Shown one piece after another: positions 43,290 through 55,419 of a stretch of 64,000 nt of DNA. The notes beneath the pieces are model-generated. The model worked only from the letters and a program-made list of their open reading frames with translations. It was not told the origin of the DNA and did no database searches. The translations under genes and the position numbers were made by a program. The DNA is from Todiramphus chloris collaris (lineage: Eukaryota; Chordata; Aves; Coraciiformes; Alcedinidae). Each line of letters starts with the position of its first letter. Positions within the stretch are counted from its first letter, which is position 1. The stretch spans positions 2,140,446 to 2,204,445 of the forward strand of contig JANVCC010000077.1 of the NCBI GenBank assembly GCA_025345505.1, written 5' to 3'.

Positions 43290-46200
43290 TGGCTGAACTC
43301 TACTGGTTATTTTTATCCAGGCTGCAGCTTGTCTCGGTTTCCAACTGGTTTAGTGCTCGTTGGGTTTCTCATTTAGCGACTTGCGTTCTTGTGCTGACTT
43401 GGGTTCAGAAAGTGTTGCAGACTTCCTGTAGAACAATTACTTTAGAGAAATAAATTTGCCTTTCCAGCTCTCCTAGGCAAAAACGTAGTAAAGGCTAAAT
43501 AGTTTCTCACAGCTCAGGAAAATAAGATGTAAAAAGAGAAGGAAGCAACCTCTGGATAGCACAAGTTACAAGGGACTTTTACTTCCCCAAATGCAGTCAC
43601 CTGGCCTGGATGTTAGAGGTCTATAAGACCTCAGGGTAATTGCCCTGCTCTGTTGTGATCTGGGATCTCACCAGTAACTCAGAGCTGAGACATGAGATTG
43701 ATAATCATAGAAGAAAGGGAGTTTTACTTAATTTGCAGCAAAAGACATCAGGAGCTTCCTGGGGAGAGAAAGGACCCTTGGGGTAGGTAAATTGCTAGAC
43801 AAGGGCAAATGTTCAGAATGATTCTCAAAATTAAGCATATTTGATTACCCAACTTCTTAGGGTGAAACAAAGAGGAAACAAGGACTAAAATCATTCATCT
43901 CCTCTCCTCCAGCAAGGGGCCCTGCCTCATGTCCTCAGTGGTGTAGTCACCCTTCTGAGCCTGCTGCAAGGACACCTGCAGCTCTCCAGGGCTATTGAAC
44001 AGAGGCACCATCCTCAGAGGAAGGCAGCTGCTCCTTGGCAGCAAATCTTCAAAACCATGCTGGAAGCTGTGGCTTTTGGACATCCATATTGGACAACCCT
44101 GTGCTTTTGTTTCAGCACTGCAGAACACGGGGATAGGGACTCCCTTCTTTGCTCCTCTATGGAAGTAAAATACCAGCCATAGGCTTTTTGCCTCAGATGT
44201 CAGAGAGAGTGGTGGGTACAATTGTCAGAAACCCTCACTCTAGAGGTGAGAGCCCTTTTGATGCAGCACAGCCATCAGTCCCTCTTGCTTTGGGGAAAAG
44301 GATAATTTCATCACCACAGTCTGAGTTGGTGATTTCAAATGGATAAATTCAGCAGAAGGGTATAGTCAGTTTTGTGCATGAGCCTGCAATGCTGGAGCAG
44401 CACTGATGCTGTGCACGCAGGACGCATGCCTTCGAGGGGTGTGTGTATTCAGAGCAAGCCCTTATATTTAGGTGGTGAGCAGAGAGCCAGCAGCGTGGGC
44501 TCAGTGTGTCTGGGGCTGTGCCCTCAGTCTGTGCTACCAGCTCCATGCTCACCGTTGGGCTGGTTCCTGAAGGACAGAGGCCAGAGCACCGTATCTGTGC
44601 CAGTAATCCTGCTTGCTCCCTGGTGTCCCCCAAACCCCAGCAATGAGTGAGCTGCTTGGGATATGAGGTGCTTTGTCACACTTAGATCTCTCTTTTCTGT
44701 GCTGGGACTGGACCTTCTTTCCCCCAGGAAAAGGTGTCCAGAAGCAGAAATTTCACCCATCATGAAGCTTGCTCTGATGGAATCCAGCCATTGCACAAGT
44801 CCCAGGCACTTGTCTCAGCAGTAGGGAAGGGCCCCAGGGCTCTGCTGGGAGTGCTCCTGGCCCCTGCCATGGGAGTTGGTGGCTTACCTCATTAGGAGCC
44901 ATTTGCAATTGTTTATAACTTTGACAAATTATTTAATTACCAAACCACATTTTTTCTGTCCTGAACATCTGCCTCAGGCAAAATATTTTTAGGAAACTGT
45001 TACATGTGTTGGTCATCTGCTTCTGAGATGATGTAAGGGTACAAAAATAGGGGCTTCTTTTCCATTGTTAAGAACAGGGGATTTTGTAATTGGTCTGCAA
45101 AGGCTCAGCAACTCTGAGACCTACCTTGAGGGTACAGTGGTGACTGTCCCACTCCAAGCGGGTGCTGCAGCTGGGGTCCTGCCACCAGCACCCACTCAGC
45201 AGGAGGCTGAGTTATCACCCCACTCCTATTTGTGCCTCTGTTACCAGCCATGGAGTTACTTGGGGACAAACAGGTATGCAGAACTGACCCAGGACATTCC
45301 TGGATTGCAGGGGAGGGCTATGAAATTAATTTAGCTCTGAAAGTCTCTTCCTTCCTGATTTCTTGGGTCATTAGTTGCTGCACAGGGATGCCACCTCCAC
45401 ATGCTGTTTGGTTAAAATGAGCACTGTATGGCCACAAGGAGCAGGTACTGAGCAAAGTGTGTTCCTTGCCTTAGTTTCCCTTTACAGGATTAAGTGTGGA
45501 TCCGTGTGGCGCCCCACACCAGGTGCTTGGAGTATGAGCAAGTTACTGGTGAAATGCAGTCCCTGTGGTGTGAGATCAGCTACATTCTCCAGGTCACCAC
45601 GGAAGGACTGTGGTCCGGTCCCTGTTTTTGGCATCTCTCAGCTGGTGGATTGGAGACCCGCTTCCATCCGGCCGTGTTTATTCAGAGGACAAGGGTCAAT
45701 GCTTTTTCCAAGGTTTAGAGGAAAGATATTGTCTTGTGTTTAAGTGAAGGCCATTAACATCATAAATCACCTTTACCAGCAACAGTGCTTGCAGAGCAAT
45801 AGCTTCTTCTTCTTCTGTAGTTCAGGTGAGCCTGTTGCTAACCCTTGGGCACACACCCCTGAGAGCCTGTCTATACTTGACCAGCAGGTTGCAGTTAAGC
45901 TTTACTTTCTATTACCTTTTCCAGAAAGTTTGGGGACCAGTCTCCCACTGGTATCTGAGGACAGCAGAACAGCATCTTTGCCTTCTTCCACTTCAAAGGC
46001 AGAGGATTTTACCTCTCACTGCCTGTAAAACTGTCAGCATCTTCAATTTATCACAGCTGAAGTCACCTTCCATTTCAGCTGCCCACAAAGAAGGACATAG
46101 GCAGTATTTTATCCCTCCAAACACTATGCAAACTGCTGATGGTCACTGGCAGCAGAGACAAGTTAAAGCACTGTTGGCTCTGTGGGGCAGGGACCACTTG

Positions 46201-47931
46201 AATTGGAGTATTTTTGTGTGGCTGAGTACACTGCCCAGGCTAAGCAAATAATGAGTAATGACCATTAAATGATTAATGAGATGCTAGCAAAAATAATGAC
46301 AGCATTGTAAAATGTAGTTTGTCTTCACTAATAATGTTCTCTGGAGATTAGATACTCCTGTGTTCTTCCTTGTAACTTCATTAAAGCACCAATATGCAGC
46401 TGACTGCCAGTGAAGAAATATATGGCTTAGTTATGCGTTGTTCTTCTTAAGACCTCATTATATATTGCTCTCCTGGCTATTAGCATTTAGCTTTTTGGCT
46501 TATGTAGAAACCCTGTTTCCTGATCTCTGCATTATCCCAACCTTGACCTAATTTACACCATTTCTGACTGAGACAGCTTTTTGCAAGGGCCATTTATCTA
46601 CTTGGCTTGGAACTGATGCTGCAGTGAGATCATTTAAGATCTCCTCTCATCTTGAGAGTGATTTAGGGAATAAGATGAATAATTAGGGAATCAGGCTGAT
46701 CTTTTAATATCCAGGCTCAGTGATTTTCAGACTTTTTCTAATTTGCTAATGCTTGTGTATCTTCCAACAAGGGTGCAGACCCCAGACAGGAGATTTAAGG
46801 CTGCTGAAATTTAACTAGCTTTTCTTGTTATTTTTTCTCAGACTCTTAAAATTGAGTTTGAGTCCTGGAGAATCCACAGTTTACAGACTGAAAACCACTA
46901 ACAACAAACTTTTATTGAGACATCAGGTTGTCTTCAGTTTGCATAGGTGTCATAGAAATTATCTGGATGTTAAAAGAGAAATGAAGGTTGGGTAATGAAA
47001 CACATCTCAGTGCTGTGATCCTGGGCCTCTGCTGCTGTTGGGCTTTGGGCTTGACATAGTCCTCATCTGGTATGACTACTCCAGGAAGCAGACCAAGCTG
47101 CTGGATTTGTGGCTTTTAAGCCAAGATTTCTGTGTTGTTAATTCACCAAAGACTCTCGGGTAAGTCACAACTAAGAGCTGATTCTGTCACTTATTTTTTG
47201 CCGCCATCCAGAGGTGCTCCTGGTTAGCAGTTGCACAAGCACACAGCTTGCACATCTTGTCTGCCAGTGCTCAAATCCTCTGCACATGTTGGTTTTACTG
47301 TCACTCTTCTCCTGGATGTTACGTTGAAGTGACTGTAAGAACAAAATCTTGTTTGATATAACCATAAGGAATATGGCTTTATAAATTAACCTCCTGATTA
47401 TGTTTCCGTATCTCACTACAAGTTGTTTCACATTGGCAGTTAGGAGAACAGGTCATATACAAAGTCAACATTTTGTTGACTCTGAACAGTGATTCAGGCA
47501 GTAACCATTTGGGGTGCTAGATAAGGACTCTTGAATGTTTAAGATATAATTCATAACGCAGATTCTTTTAAACACTCCTGTGGCTACAGTTATGTTTTTA
47601 TGACATGATTTTACCTGCGGTGTCTATGATCGTGGTTGAATTTAGATGCAGAAATAATGATGTATGAGTTCCCTAGAGACTAATTAATGTCACAGATCTT
47701 TTGTAAGGAATGATCCTGTATTTCTCAAATGGAATGGAGGAATGGAAGATGTCTGCAGAGACAGAAAAAGAAATTTGTTAGGAAATTTCACTACTTTTTT
47801 CCCCAAGGCTTTTTTTTTTTTTTTTTTTTAATTGAGACCTTAAGCAAAACTGAGTTTGTGAGTCAGGCATAGAGTTATGAAGCCACATCCCAGTGTCATT
47901 GCTGTACAATCTGGTGCGATAGAGCAAGGGC

Positions 47932-48400
47932 TTTAAATACGGGGAGCTAGGTCTGTCTGCACGCAGAGGTACTAGAGCTGGGGGTGTGTGTGTGTGTGTA
48001 AAGGGAGCAGAGCAAAGCCTCTAAAGGGTGCGGAAACACCTTTTTTTGGCGCAACACACAGTGATGCACGGGTCTTCAAGGAGCGCGTTCGAGGAGCGAG
48101 CAGTTGCAGCGGGACCCATGGCCGCGGAGCGGCGCTGCAGCCCCTGCCTGCTCGCAGCCGCTCCGGCACCGAGGGCCGCCCCCCCGGCCGTTCGGTCATA
48201 CTCGGGGGCAACAGCGAGGGGTTTCAGGAGCGCTGAGCATCCCTAGCAGTGGTGCCGGGCACACCAGCGCTGCCAGCCCCGCCGCCGTGTTGCTCAGTGA
48301 TAGGGTTGCCAGAACTCGGGCAGCTTCGGTGTGATGCTGGAGGTTAAAGCGCGGCTGTCATTCAGGACTCTCGGGCTCAGCGCGTTTGTGTTATCTCAGA
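47932..48400 (+). promoter_or_regulatory. Orphan CpG-rich block with TATA-like box
   Basis: TTTAAATA at 47932-47939 stands about 30 bp before ACGCAGAGG. A GT repeat (47984-47999) and a CpG-dense segment (about 48030-48390) follow. An ATG at 48118 opens a 42-codon frame (MAAERRCSPCLLAAAPAPRA...) ending at 48246. It lies 15 kb upstream of NEURL1 exon 1 and could be an alternative promoter or a lncRNA start. No splice donor is obvious. Confidence 0.4.
47984..47999. repeat. GT dinucleotide repeat
   Basis: Eight GT units within the CpG block. Confidence 0.9.
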
Positions 48401-51306
48401 AATCTTTAAGAGACATCAGGCGTATTCTGAGGTACAATTGTGGTAAGGCAATGGTGACTCTGATGCACTGCAAATAAACTGCAGAGGTTGTACTGGTAAC
48501 TGAAAGTGAAGCAGGGCTGGCTGGTGAGAAGGGTTTGCTCCTCTGTGCTGTAAACCAAGAAGCAGAGTTTCCTCAGAAAAGTGAGGTTTGCATCAAGACA
48601 TCATAACCAAAACACTACAGATACTTTCTTGTTACAAGAAAACCTGATCTCTCTTCACAAGGGTTAAAATTCATCTTGTCTCCCTGCTTGGTGCTGTGTG
48701 AGGTAGGAGATTTACCCTTCCAGTGCATTATGTAGTCATTTACTCTCATATACAGTGATGGTTAAAACTCCCTACCTCAGTGAGAAGAGGACGTGCATGT
48801 AGTGAGGCACAGTGTGTTTTGTGCAGATGTGTAAACCATCACATACGGGTGTATATAGTCTGTCTGGGGTCTGGGTTTGAGTTCTCTCCATGTCTCGGGT
48901 ATCCTTCAAGCACCACTGCTGACTCCAAACTTGCCTGAGAATGAACCGCAGCCAGAAAATTCAGCTCATTGCAACATTTCTCTGCAGAGTAAAAAGCAAA
49001 AACAAACAAAAACCCACAAAAAAACCCCACCAGCGGCTCCTTTTCATCAGAAGCCTTTAGTCATCTCCTTTGACAGCCCCCTTTGCCAACCACTCTGGCC
49101 TCCGGCCGTGCAGTCAGAGGGATGAAGGCTCTGCCACTCCTCATCCGAGCAGACACGGGCCCCGCACGGGCGGCAGCTGCAGCAGCCCCAGCCGCTGTCA
49201 CCCGGGATGGAGCCTGCACGGGAAGGGCTGAGCTGCTCTGACATCTCTCTACCCTCAGCTGCTGCTGCTTTTCTAAAACCCTCTTCTTCCAGATAAAAAT
49301 CTATCTTGCTTTACGGACTCCTGTGGCTCAGAGTAGCTCAGCTGGAGGACGGCTATCTTTTTAGGCAGCTCATTCAAGAGTAGCGATGAGAGAATTGTTT
49401 AGAAACTGTGAAGATGTCTTAATCATCCAGGCAAATATAAAACTTTTCTCTCCTCTTCTCATCTCCTTATCTGCTGCAAAGAAGGAGCTTTTCCAAGTAT
49501 CTTGGGATCAGGCAACAGCTTAAATATGATGAAGTTGTGAGAGCTTGCTACTCAGCATATCTGTACACACACACACACACACACTGCTGTCTGGTCATCA
49601 TTTCTTCTGCAGAGTAATAAGAGATTTCTGATCCCAAGTAAAAGTCTATGTTCTGATATAAAAAAATACTATTTCCTTCACCTACTGATGCAAGAGTCAC
49701 CTGGGCTAAAACACACATCCCTGAAGCATTTAAAACTTTCTGCTTCACAGTAGCTGCAATTCATCTCCCAGCAAAACTGGAGTCATGTTTCACAAGGTTG
49801 TCTTTTTATCTATCTCTTGACTTTATCTGTGTGTATAACCCACCTTCTCACATCATTAGTCTTTTCCATGTGTATTTATGATATTTATATGGTGTTGGAT
49901 GCCTCCAGAACACTGCGAACACAAATGCAGTTATCTGATTGTGGCAATTCTGTCTTTCTCCCAGTCTGCTTTTCACCAGCAGCAGATATTCTTTGTGATG
50001 ACAAGTCATTTGTGAATGATCCCCGTGGCAGATTTTGTCTATGCTTGGTCATGATATATGGGAAAACAACAAATCCTAGGAATCTCAGGGTGTCCAGACT
50101 CAAAGGAACAGTTTTCCTTTCTCTGACCAGCTATTTCTTCTCTCTCAGACATTCTGATTTTAGTGCTTGTCTCTGAACTTAAAAACTTCAGAGACTGAGC
50201 TCTAATACCTTAACAGAGACAAGATGGGAGGAGAAGGTAGCTGTAGGTTACTGTGGGTTTACTGCTATGTTGCTGGTCTCTGGCATTTTCCTGCTCACTG
50301 TCCCCAGGTACATAATCATGAGGAGTAAATCATACATGGTTTTAGAAGAGGCAATCCCAAGAAAGCAATAAACTTCATTCAGAGCAGGAGGTAATCTTAT
50401 AGAAACTATATGGTAAAAACTACCAACCAACCATCCCAATCCATCATGCCCAAACTCTTGTAGACAGTTAAGGGCAAAACCATGCCATTATCAGAGACAG
50501 ATGGTTCTTCACAAAACAGACTCTGCCCTCTCAGTCCTGGTCCTCAGTGCAGAGCACAAAATACCTTTGGAAGACAATATTATGAACTGCAGTTTATAAC
50601 TTTACTCAATGCTAACAATCATGGACTCAACAGAAATGGTCTTTTAAGGCACATTACAGTTTTCTGTATTCTCTGTCCCAAGCTAAACCCTTGTGATCTC
50701 ACAGGCAGTAATTACCTGCTGTGCCTTGTGTCCTGCAGAGGATAATCATCTTCTCACTCTGCCTTTGGTAACATCCCATCTCTGTCTAACCATTTCTGCC
50801 TTTCTGAAGCAAATAGCTAGAATCATATAATGTGGGATGATAGGGTCCTGTGGTGTTGTAATAGCCACCCCTCTGCTTCTTTAGGCTGTATCTGCAGTAA
50901 AAGTGCTTTGGGTATGGGCCTTTTCCATGAGCTCTGAATTCCCCTGAACTGTTCTGCATTAAACCTCCCAGGAAAGTCAGTGTCTTGACTTTGGTGCCAC
51001 ACACAGAATTAGCTGTGCTGTTGTAAATTAATCCCTGTCCTGTCATCAAGCCTTTCATGGGCAGACCCCCATGGCCTCTTCCCCTCCCTTCTCTATAATG
51101 GGAACTTGCTCCTTTGAGACATTTCCTGTCTTTAAACCTCATTAAATTTTCCCTTTTCTTTAGCTGATGGCAGCTCATCTCTGCAAAATCACATCCTGTA
51201 GTGACTCTGAGGGGCACTATGGAAAATATTTGAGGTCCGCATCAGAAACAATGATGCAGTGACAGCATAGGTGAGTGAGGAGGATCAGGAGAACTGATCC
51301 CTCCCC
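48401..51306. other. Gene-free region
   Basis: A smaller GC-rich patch lies at 49090-49220. The 143-codon minus-strand frame at 50786-51217 has no recognisable domain. Confidence 0.55.
49565..49584. repeat. AC dinucleotide repeat
   Basis: Ten AC units. Confidence 0.9.
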
Positions 51307-51307
51307 A

Positions 51308-51612
51308 TAGAATCATAGAATTGTCAGGGTTGGAAAGGACCTTAGAGATCATCTAGTTCCAACCCCCCTGCCAATGGTGGGGACACCTCTCACTAGAGCA
51401 GGTTTCTCAGAGCCCCATCCAGCCTGGTCTTCAAAACTTACAATGATGGGGCTTTCACCATCTCTCTGGGCAACCTGTTCCAGTGTCTCACCACCCTCAT
51501 GGTGAAGAAATTCTTCCTAATGTCTAACCTGAATCGACCAGTCTCTAGCTTTAATCCATTCCCTCTAGTCCTATCACTGCCCCACAACCTAAAAAGTCCC
51601 CTCCCCATCTTG
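51308..51612 (-). mobile_element. CR1 LINE 3' fragment, reverse orientation, relatively young
   Basis: Begins ATAGAATCATAGAATTGTCA, then TTGGAAAGGACCTTAGAGAT, TCTCTGGGCAACCTGTTCCA and GAAGAAATTCTTCCTAATGT. Among the better preserved CR1 copies here. Confidence 0.92.
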
Positions 51613-54149
51613 GTCTCAGACAGAGTTCTTAGCAGGTAATGGCTGAGGAGCTTTCTTGCAGCTAATTTCCCAGCCTTGAAGCAGCACCTTCAGCTCAGCT
51701 CAGTGCCTCTGCACCATTTCTGTTATTCACTTCCATTTTTCCAGCCCTCGTCTTTTTGCCTTGTCTCCCTGGGTTTGTTGCCAAAAACCACCCTTGCTCA
51801 GTAGGAGTAAATCATCTCCGTGTGATTGAAACTGATTTTGGGAGGAACCAAGACAGCAAACAGTGGCCACAAAACAACCACAAACGGGCTTTGCTGCCGC
51901 TGGTTACAAGCAGCATCCAGAACTGACTTCTCTTAGATGTTTGCTGGCTTCCAGCCACAGCTTTCTGACCTAAGCAGCGGAGCAGAACGATTAAGCCATA
52001 TAAGTGCAAGGCAGGGATTGTCTTTTGGGTTATTTCAGATTATCAAACTCTCAATCTCTGCATCTGTCACAATCATTGTTTTAGTGCCCGCGCCCTCTTT
52101 TAGCTAGAAGTGCACTCTGGAAGCAGACAGAAGCATTGCAAACCCAGCTCTTGCGATCAAATTCCTTCCCAAAATGAGTCTAGATTCTACCCTAAGGGGT
52201 TTTGACTACTACGAAGACAGAGAGGGTGAAGAGAAGAACTGTAAGAATTATATAAAAGGCAAAACCCCTGCCTTGGCAATTGGCCTTGAATACTAGGAAG
52301 GCTTCAACTAGGGCCTTGACCTGTTCAATTTGTAGCAAAGAAGGCTGAATGATGGCACCACAACTCATAAGTGTCTACTTTGCCTGTTGGATCAAACAGA
52401 AAAACACCTTATAAGCTCCACTGACACGGAACTTGCAACTCAGCAAATTCAGACTGGAAGGGAGTTGCAATTTTTTAAGTCAGTCATTTAAACACTGCAA
52501 AATTTAGCCTAATAGTGTAGTAGCTTCTCCTTTGCTTGCAAATTTAAAATTAAAGAGGAATTTGTTTTCTAAATGTCTCAGAGACACTGTCTTGTAATTA
52601 ATTCATAGGCAGAGAAGCAAAATTTCCTTTTGAATCCAGTAGGCATAACTCATGCAGTAGCTTTTAGAAGAGATAATAATGTCAGGAATATGTTCGTCAG
52701 TAAATGAGAGCTGAAAATCTATATCTGTTCGTGAAGTGAGTAATGATGGGTGATGCTCAGTTACTAGGCTGTAATGCTGCCTGCAGGATTTTAGTGACAG
52801 CATGAACAATACAAGTGGTGCAGTTTGAACTGGAGTATTTATTCATATGGGAAGGGAGTGTTTAGTCCTTATGTTCACATTTATCAGAGACCAGTGACAG
52901 AATCTAATTTCATATTGTGATCTGTTGTGCAGACTGGAAATTTGGAGAGAAGAACAGATCTGTCAGCAAAATTATTCAAATAAGCCCTGTCAGAGATTTG
53001 TGTTCTCTGCTCCTAACTGGTTTAGTTGTGCATTTCAAGATTACAGTTCTGCAATGCATGCTAGTTGGTCCTGGCTGTTAAGCCAAAATTTAGGCTGCTA
53101 TTTGCCTGTGGGGTTAGTCTTCACTGCTGGGACAGGACTCTATCCTTGGAAAAAAAAAATTGTTGCCCGTGTTTTGCTGAATTCAGCAGTCCCTGACATT
53201 CTCCTGGTGAGAAGTGCTTCATGGCATTAATGCACTATGAATTGTCTGTGAGAATCAATGGGGTTTTATGATACTAAACTTGACGTTTCTGAGTTTCTGT
53301 CTGGCTCCCACCATTTGAGTCACAGAGCAAAGAAGAGAAACAATGACTTCAGATGCTACCAGCAGGCTGCGTAGAGTGGGAAGAGAAGCTAATTGCTGGT
53401 TCCCAGTTCGTCTCTTTGAGATTCAGCCAATTCCAGTGCGATCTACATGGGACTCCTCACAGTGGTCAGAAGGGAATTAATAAGCATGGCCCATCACCAT
53501 GCTGGCAAAGGGGACAGAGGCTATCAGCAGCCTTTTCAGTGAGGTATGTGTTGAGGCAGAAAAGGAGCTGGACCAGAAAGGTAAAACAACAAGGGTCAAG
53601 GACATGCTTAATACTTTGACAGTTGTCTACTGACTAGTATACCAAAGCTGTCATGTGCCTTCCCTTTGATAATCTAAACTACCATTTTAGGTATTGAGGA
53701 TGTCAAACACATTTAGAGGCACAGGCTAACAGCCCTTAACACACTTCCCCTTTCTCTAACTGACCACATTTAGTGAGTTTGTTTTTTCTCAATATTTCTT
53801 GAGGATGCTGACTTCTCAGCATGATGTAAATTTGGCTAGGGAAGACCAAGTTAGAAATCTGAGCACCTCCACTGTTAATTTGGGCAGTAAATTTAATTAA
53901 AAGCAAATATTTGGATGCAGAAATAGGATATGAGATTGGCACTGGCATCTGTCATCAAAGTCTTGATTTGTCTCTGTGTTAATAGAAACCCATTTAGATC
54001 TGCAAAGAATGTAGGGTCTTCTTTAGAAGGCAATTATCCCTCAGACTCTACGTCTGCTACAATGGTCTGCCTGATACCTCAGTAGAAATATCCACCACCT
54101 TGACAAAGATGTGAAAGTGAGACTGAAGGGCAGTTCCACTGTCCAAGAA
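51613..54149. other. Gene-free region
   Basis: AT-rich; no gene, RNA or repeat recognised. Confidence 0.55.
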
Positions 54150-55419
54150 AACATTTCAAGGGACAAATTATCCAAAAGTCTGGCAAAGTTCCCACAGATT
54201 GGAAAAGGGGAAACAAACACCCCGTTTTTAAAAAGGGAAACAAAGAAAACCCAGGGAACTACAGACCAGTCAGCCTCACCTCTGTGCCAGGTAAAATCAT
54301 GGAGCAGATCCTCCTGTCTCTAAGATGGAGAGACATGGACTTGAAGGACGGACCACCTGGTGGATAAGGAACTGGCTAGAAGGTCACACTCAAAGAGTTG
54401 TGATCGATGGCTGGATGTCAGAGTGGAGACGAGTGACAAGTGGAGTTCCTCAGGGATCTGTTCTGGGTCCAGTGCTGTTCAACATCTTTGTCAGCGACAT
54501 GGCCGTGGCATCGAGTGCACCCTCAGCAAGTTTGCTGACGATACCAAGTTGTATGGTGTGATGGACTTGCTGAGGGAAGGGATGCCATCCAGAGGGACCT
54601 GGACAGGCTTGAGAAATGGGGCAATTCAAACTGCATGAGGTTCAACAAGTCAAAGTACAACGTCCTGCATCTGGTCTGGGCCAATCCCAGGCACAGTCAC
54701 AGACTGGGTGCAGAATGGGTTGAGAGTAGCCCTGAAGAGAAGGACTTGGGGGTGTTGATTGAAGAGAAGTTCAACGTGATCTAGCAGTGTGCTCATGCAG
54801 ATCAGAAGGCCGACCATATCCTAGGATGCATCGAGTGGGGCCAGCAGATCAAGACAAGTGATTCTCCCCCTTTACTCTGCTCTCGTGAGACCCCACCTCA
54901 AATACTGCATCCAGTTCTGGTGTCCCCACCATAAGAGGGACATAGATCTATTAGAACAAGTCCAGAGGAGAACCACAAAGATGATCCAGGGGCTGGACCA
55001 CCTCTGCTGCAAGGATAGGCAGAGGGAGCTGGGAGTGTTCAGCCTGGAGAAGAGAAGACTCCGGGGGGACCTTAGAACAGTCTTCCAATACCTGAAAGGA
55101 TACTACAGAAAGTCTGGAGAGGAACTCTTCACAAGAGTGTCCAGTGATAGGAGGAGGGAAAATGGTTTTAAACTGAGGGAAAACAGGTTTAGATTGGATT
55201 TTAGGAAAAAGTTCTTCAGTACAAGGGTGGTGAGACTCTGGAATAGATTTCCTGGAGGAGTTGTGGGTGCTTTCTCCTTGGAGGTGTTCAAGGCCAGGCT
55301 GGATGACGCCTTGAGCAATCTAGTCTAGCTGAGAGGTGTCCCTGCCCATGGTGGGGAGGTTGGATTAGATGATCTCTGAGGTCCCTTCCAGCCAAAGCCA
55401 TTCTGTGATTCTATGAATA
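54150..55419 (+). mobile_element. CR1 LINE with reverse transcriptase remnant, longest copy in the window
   Basis: Contains the end of the CR1 ORF2. [16 protein letters not shown] is clear near 54436-54490. The catalytic FADDTKL motif follows about 35 bp later in a different frame, so a frameshift inactivates it. Downstream, LVRPHLKYCIQFWCPHHKRD and RFPGGVVGAFSLEVFKARLD are typical CR1 C-terminal sequence. The copy ends with TTCTGTGATTCTATGAATAG. 5'-truncated; the left boundary is approximate. Confidence 0.92.

Larger units (their letters stand above)
41783..47920. other. Gene-free region upstream of CALHM3
   Basis: No coding gene supported; the 141-codon open frame at 45826-46251 resembles nothing I know. 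AT-rich motif clusters are listed separately. A poly-T run of 20 lies at 47810-47829. Confidence 0.55.

Noticed and set aside
45826..46251. 141-codon open frame in the CALHM3-NEURL1 spacer
   Set aside because: No recognisable domain, no splice context and no promoter nearby; a chance frame.
48088..48095. GTTCGAGG as a tRNA T-arm
   Set aside because: No anticodon arm, acceptor stem or A box at the right distance.
50819..50850. Possible CR1 tail (AATCATATAATGTGGGATGATAGG)
   Set aside because: Only the first few bases resemble CR1, and the adjoining sequence does not.
50786..51217. 143-codon minus-strand open frame
   Set aside because: Low-complexity Gly/Tyr/Lys content and no recognisable motif or exon structure.
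54858..55328. 156-codon open frame that could be taken for a host gene
   Set aside because: It is the CR1 LINE ORF2 C-terminus within a longer element that ends in a CR1 tail.
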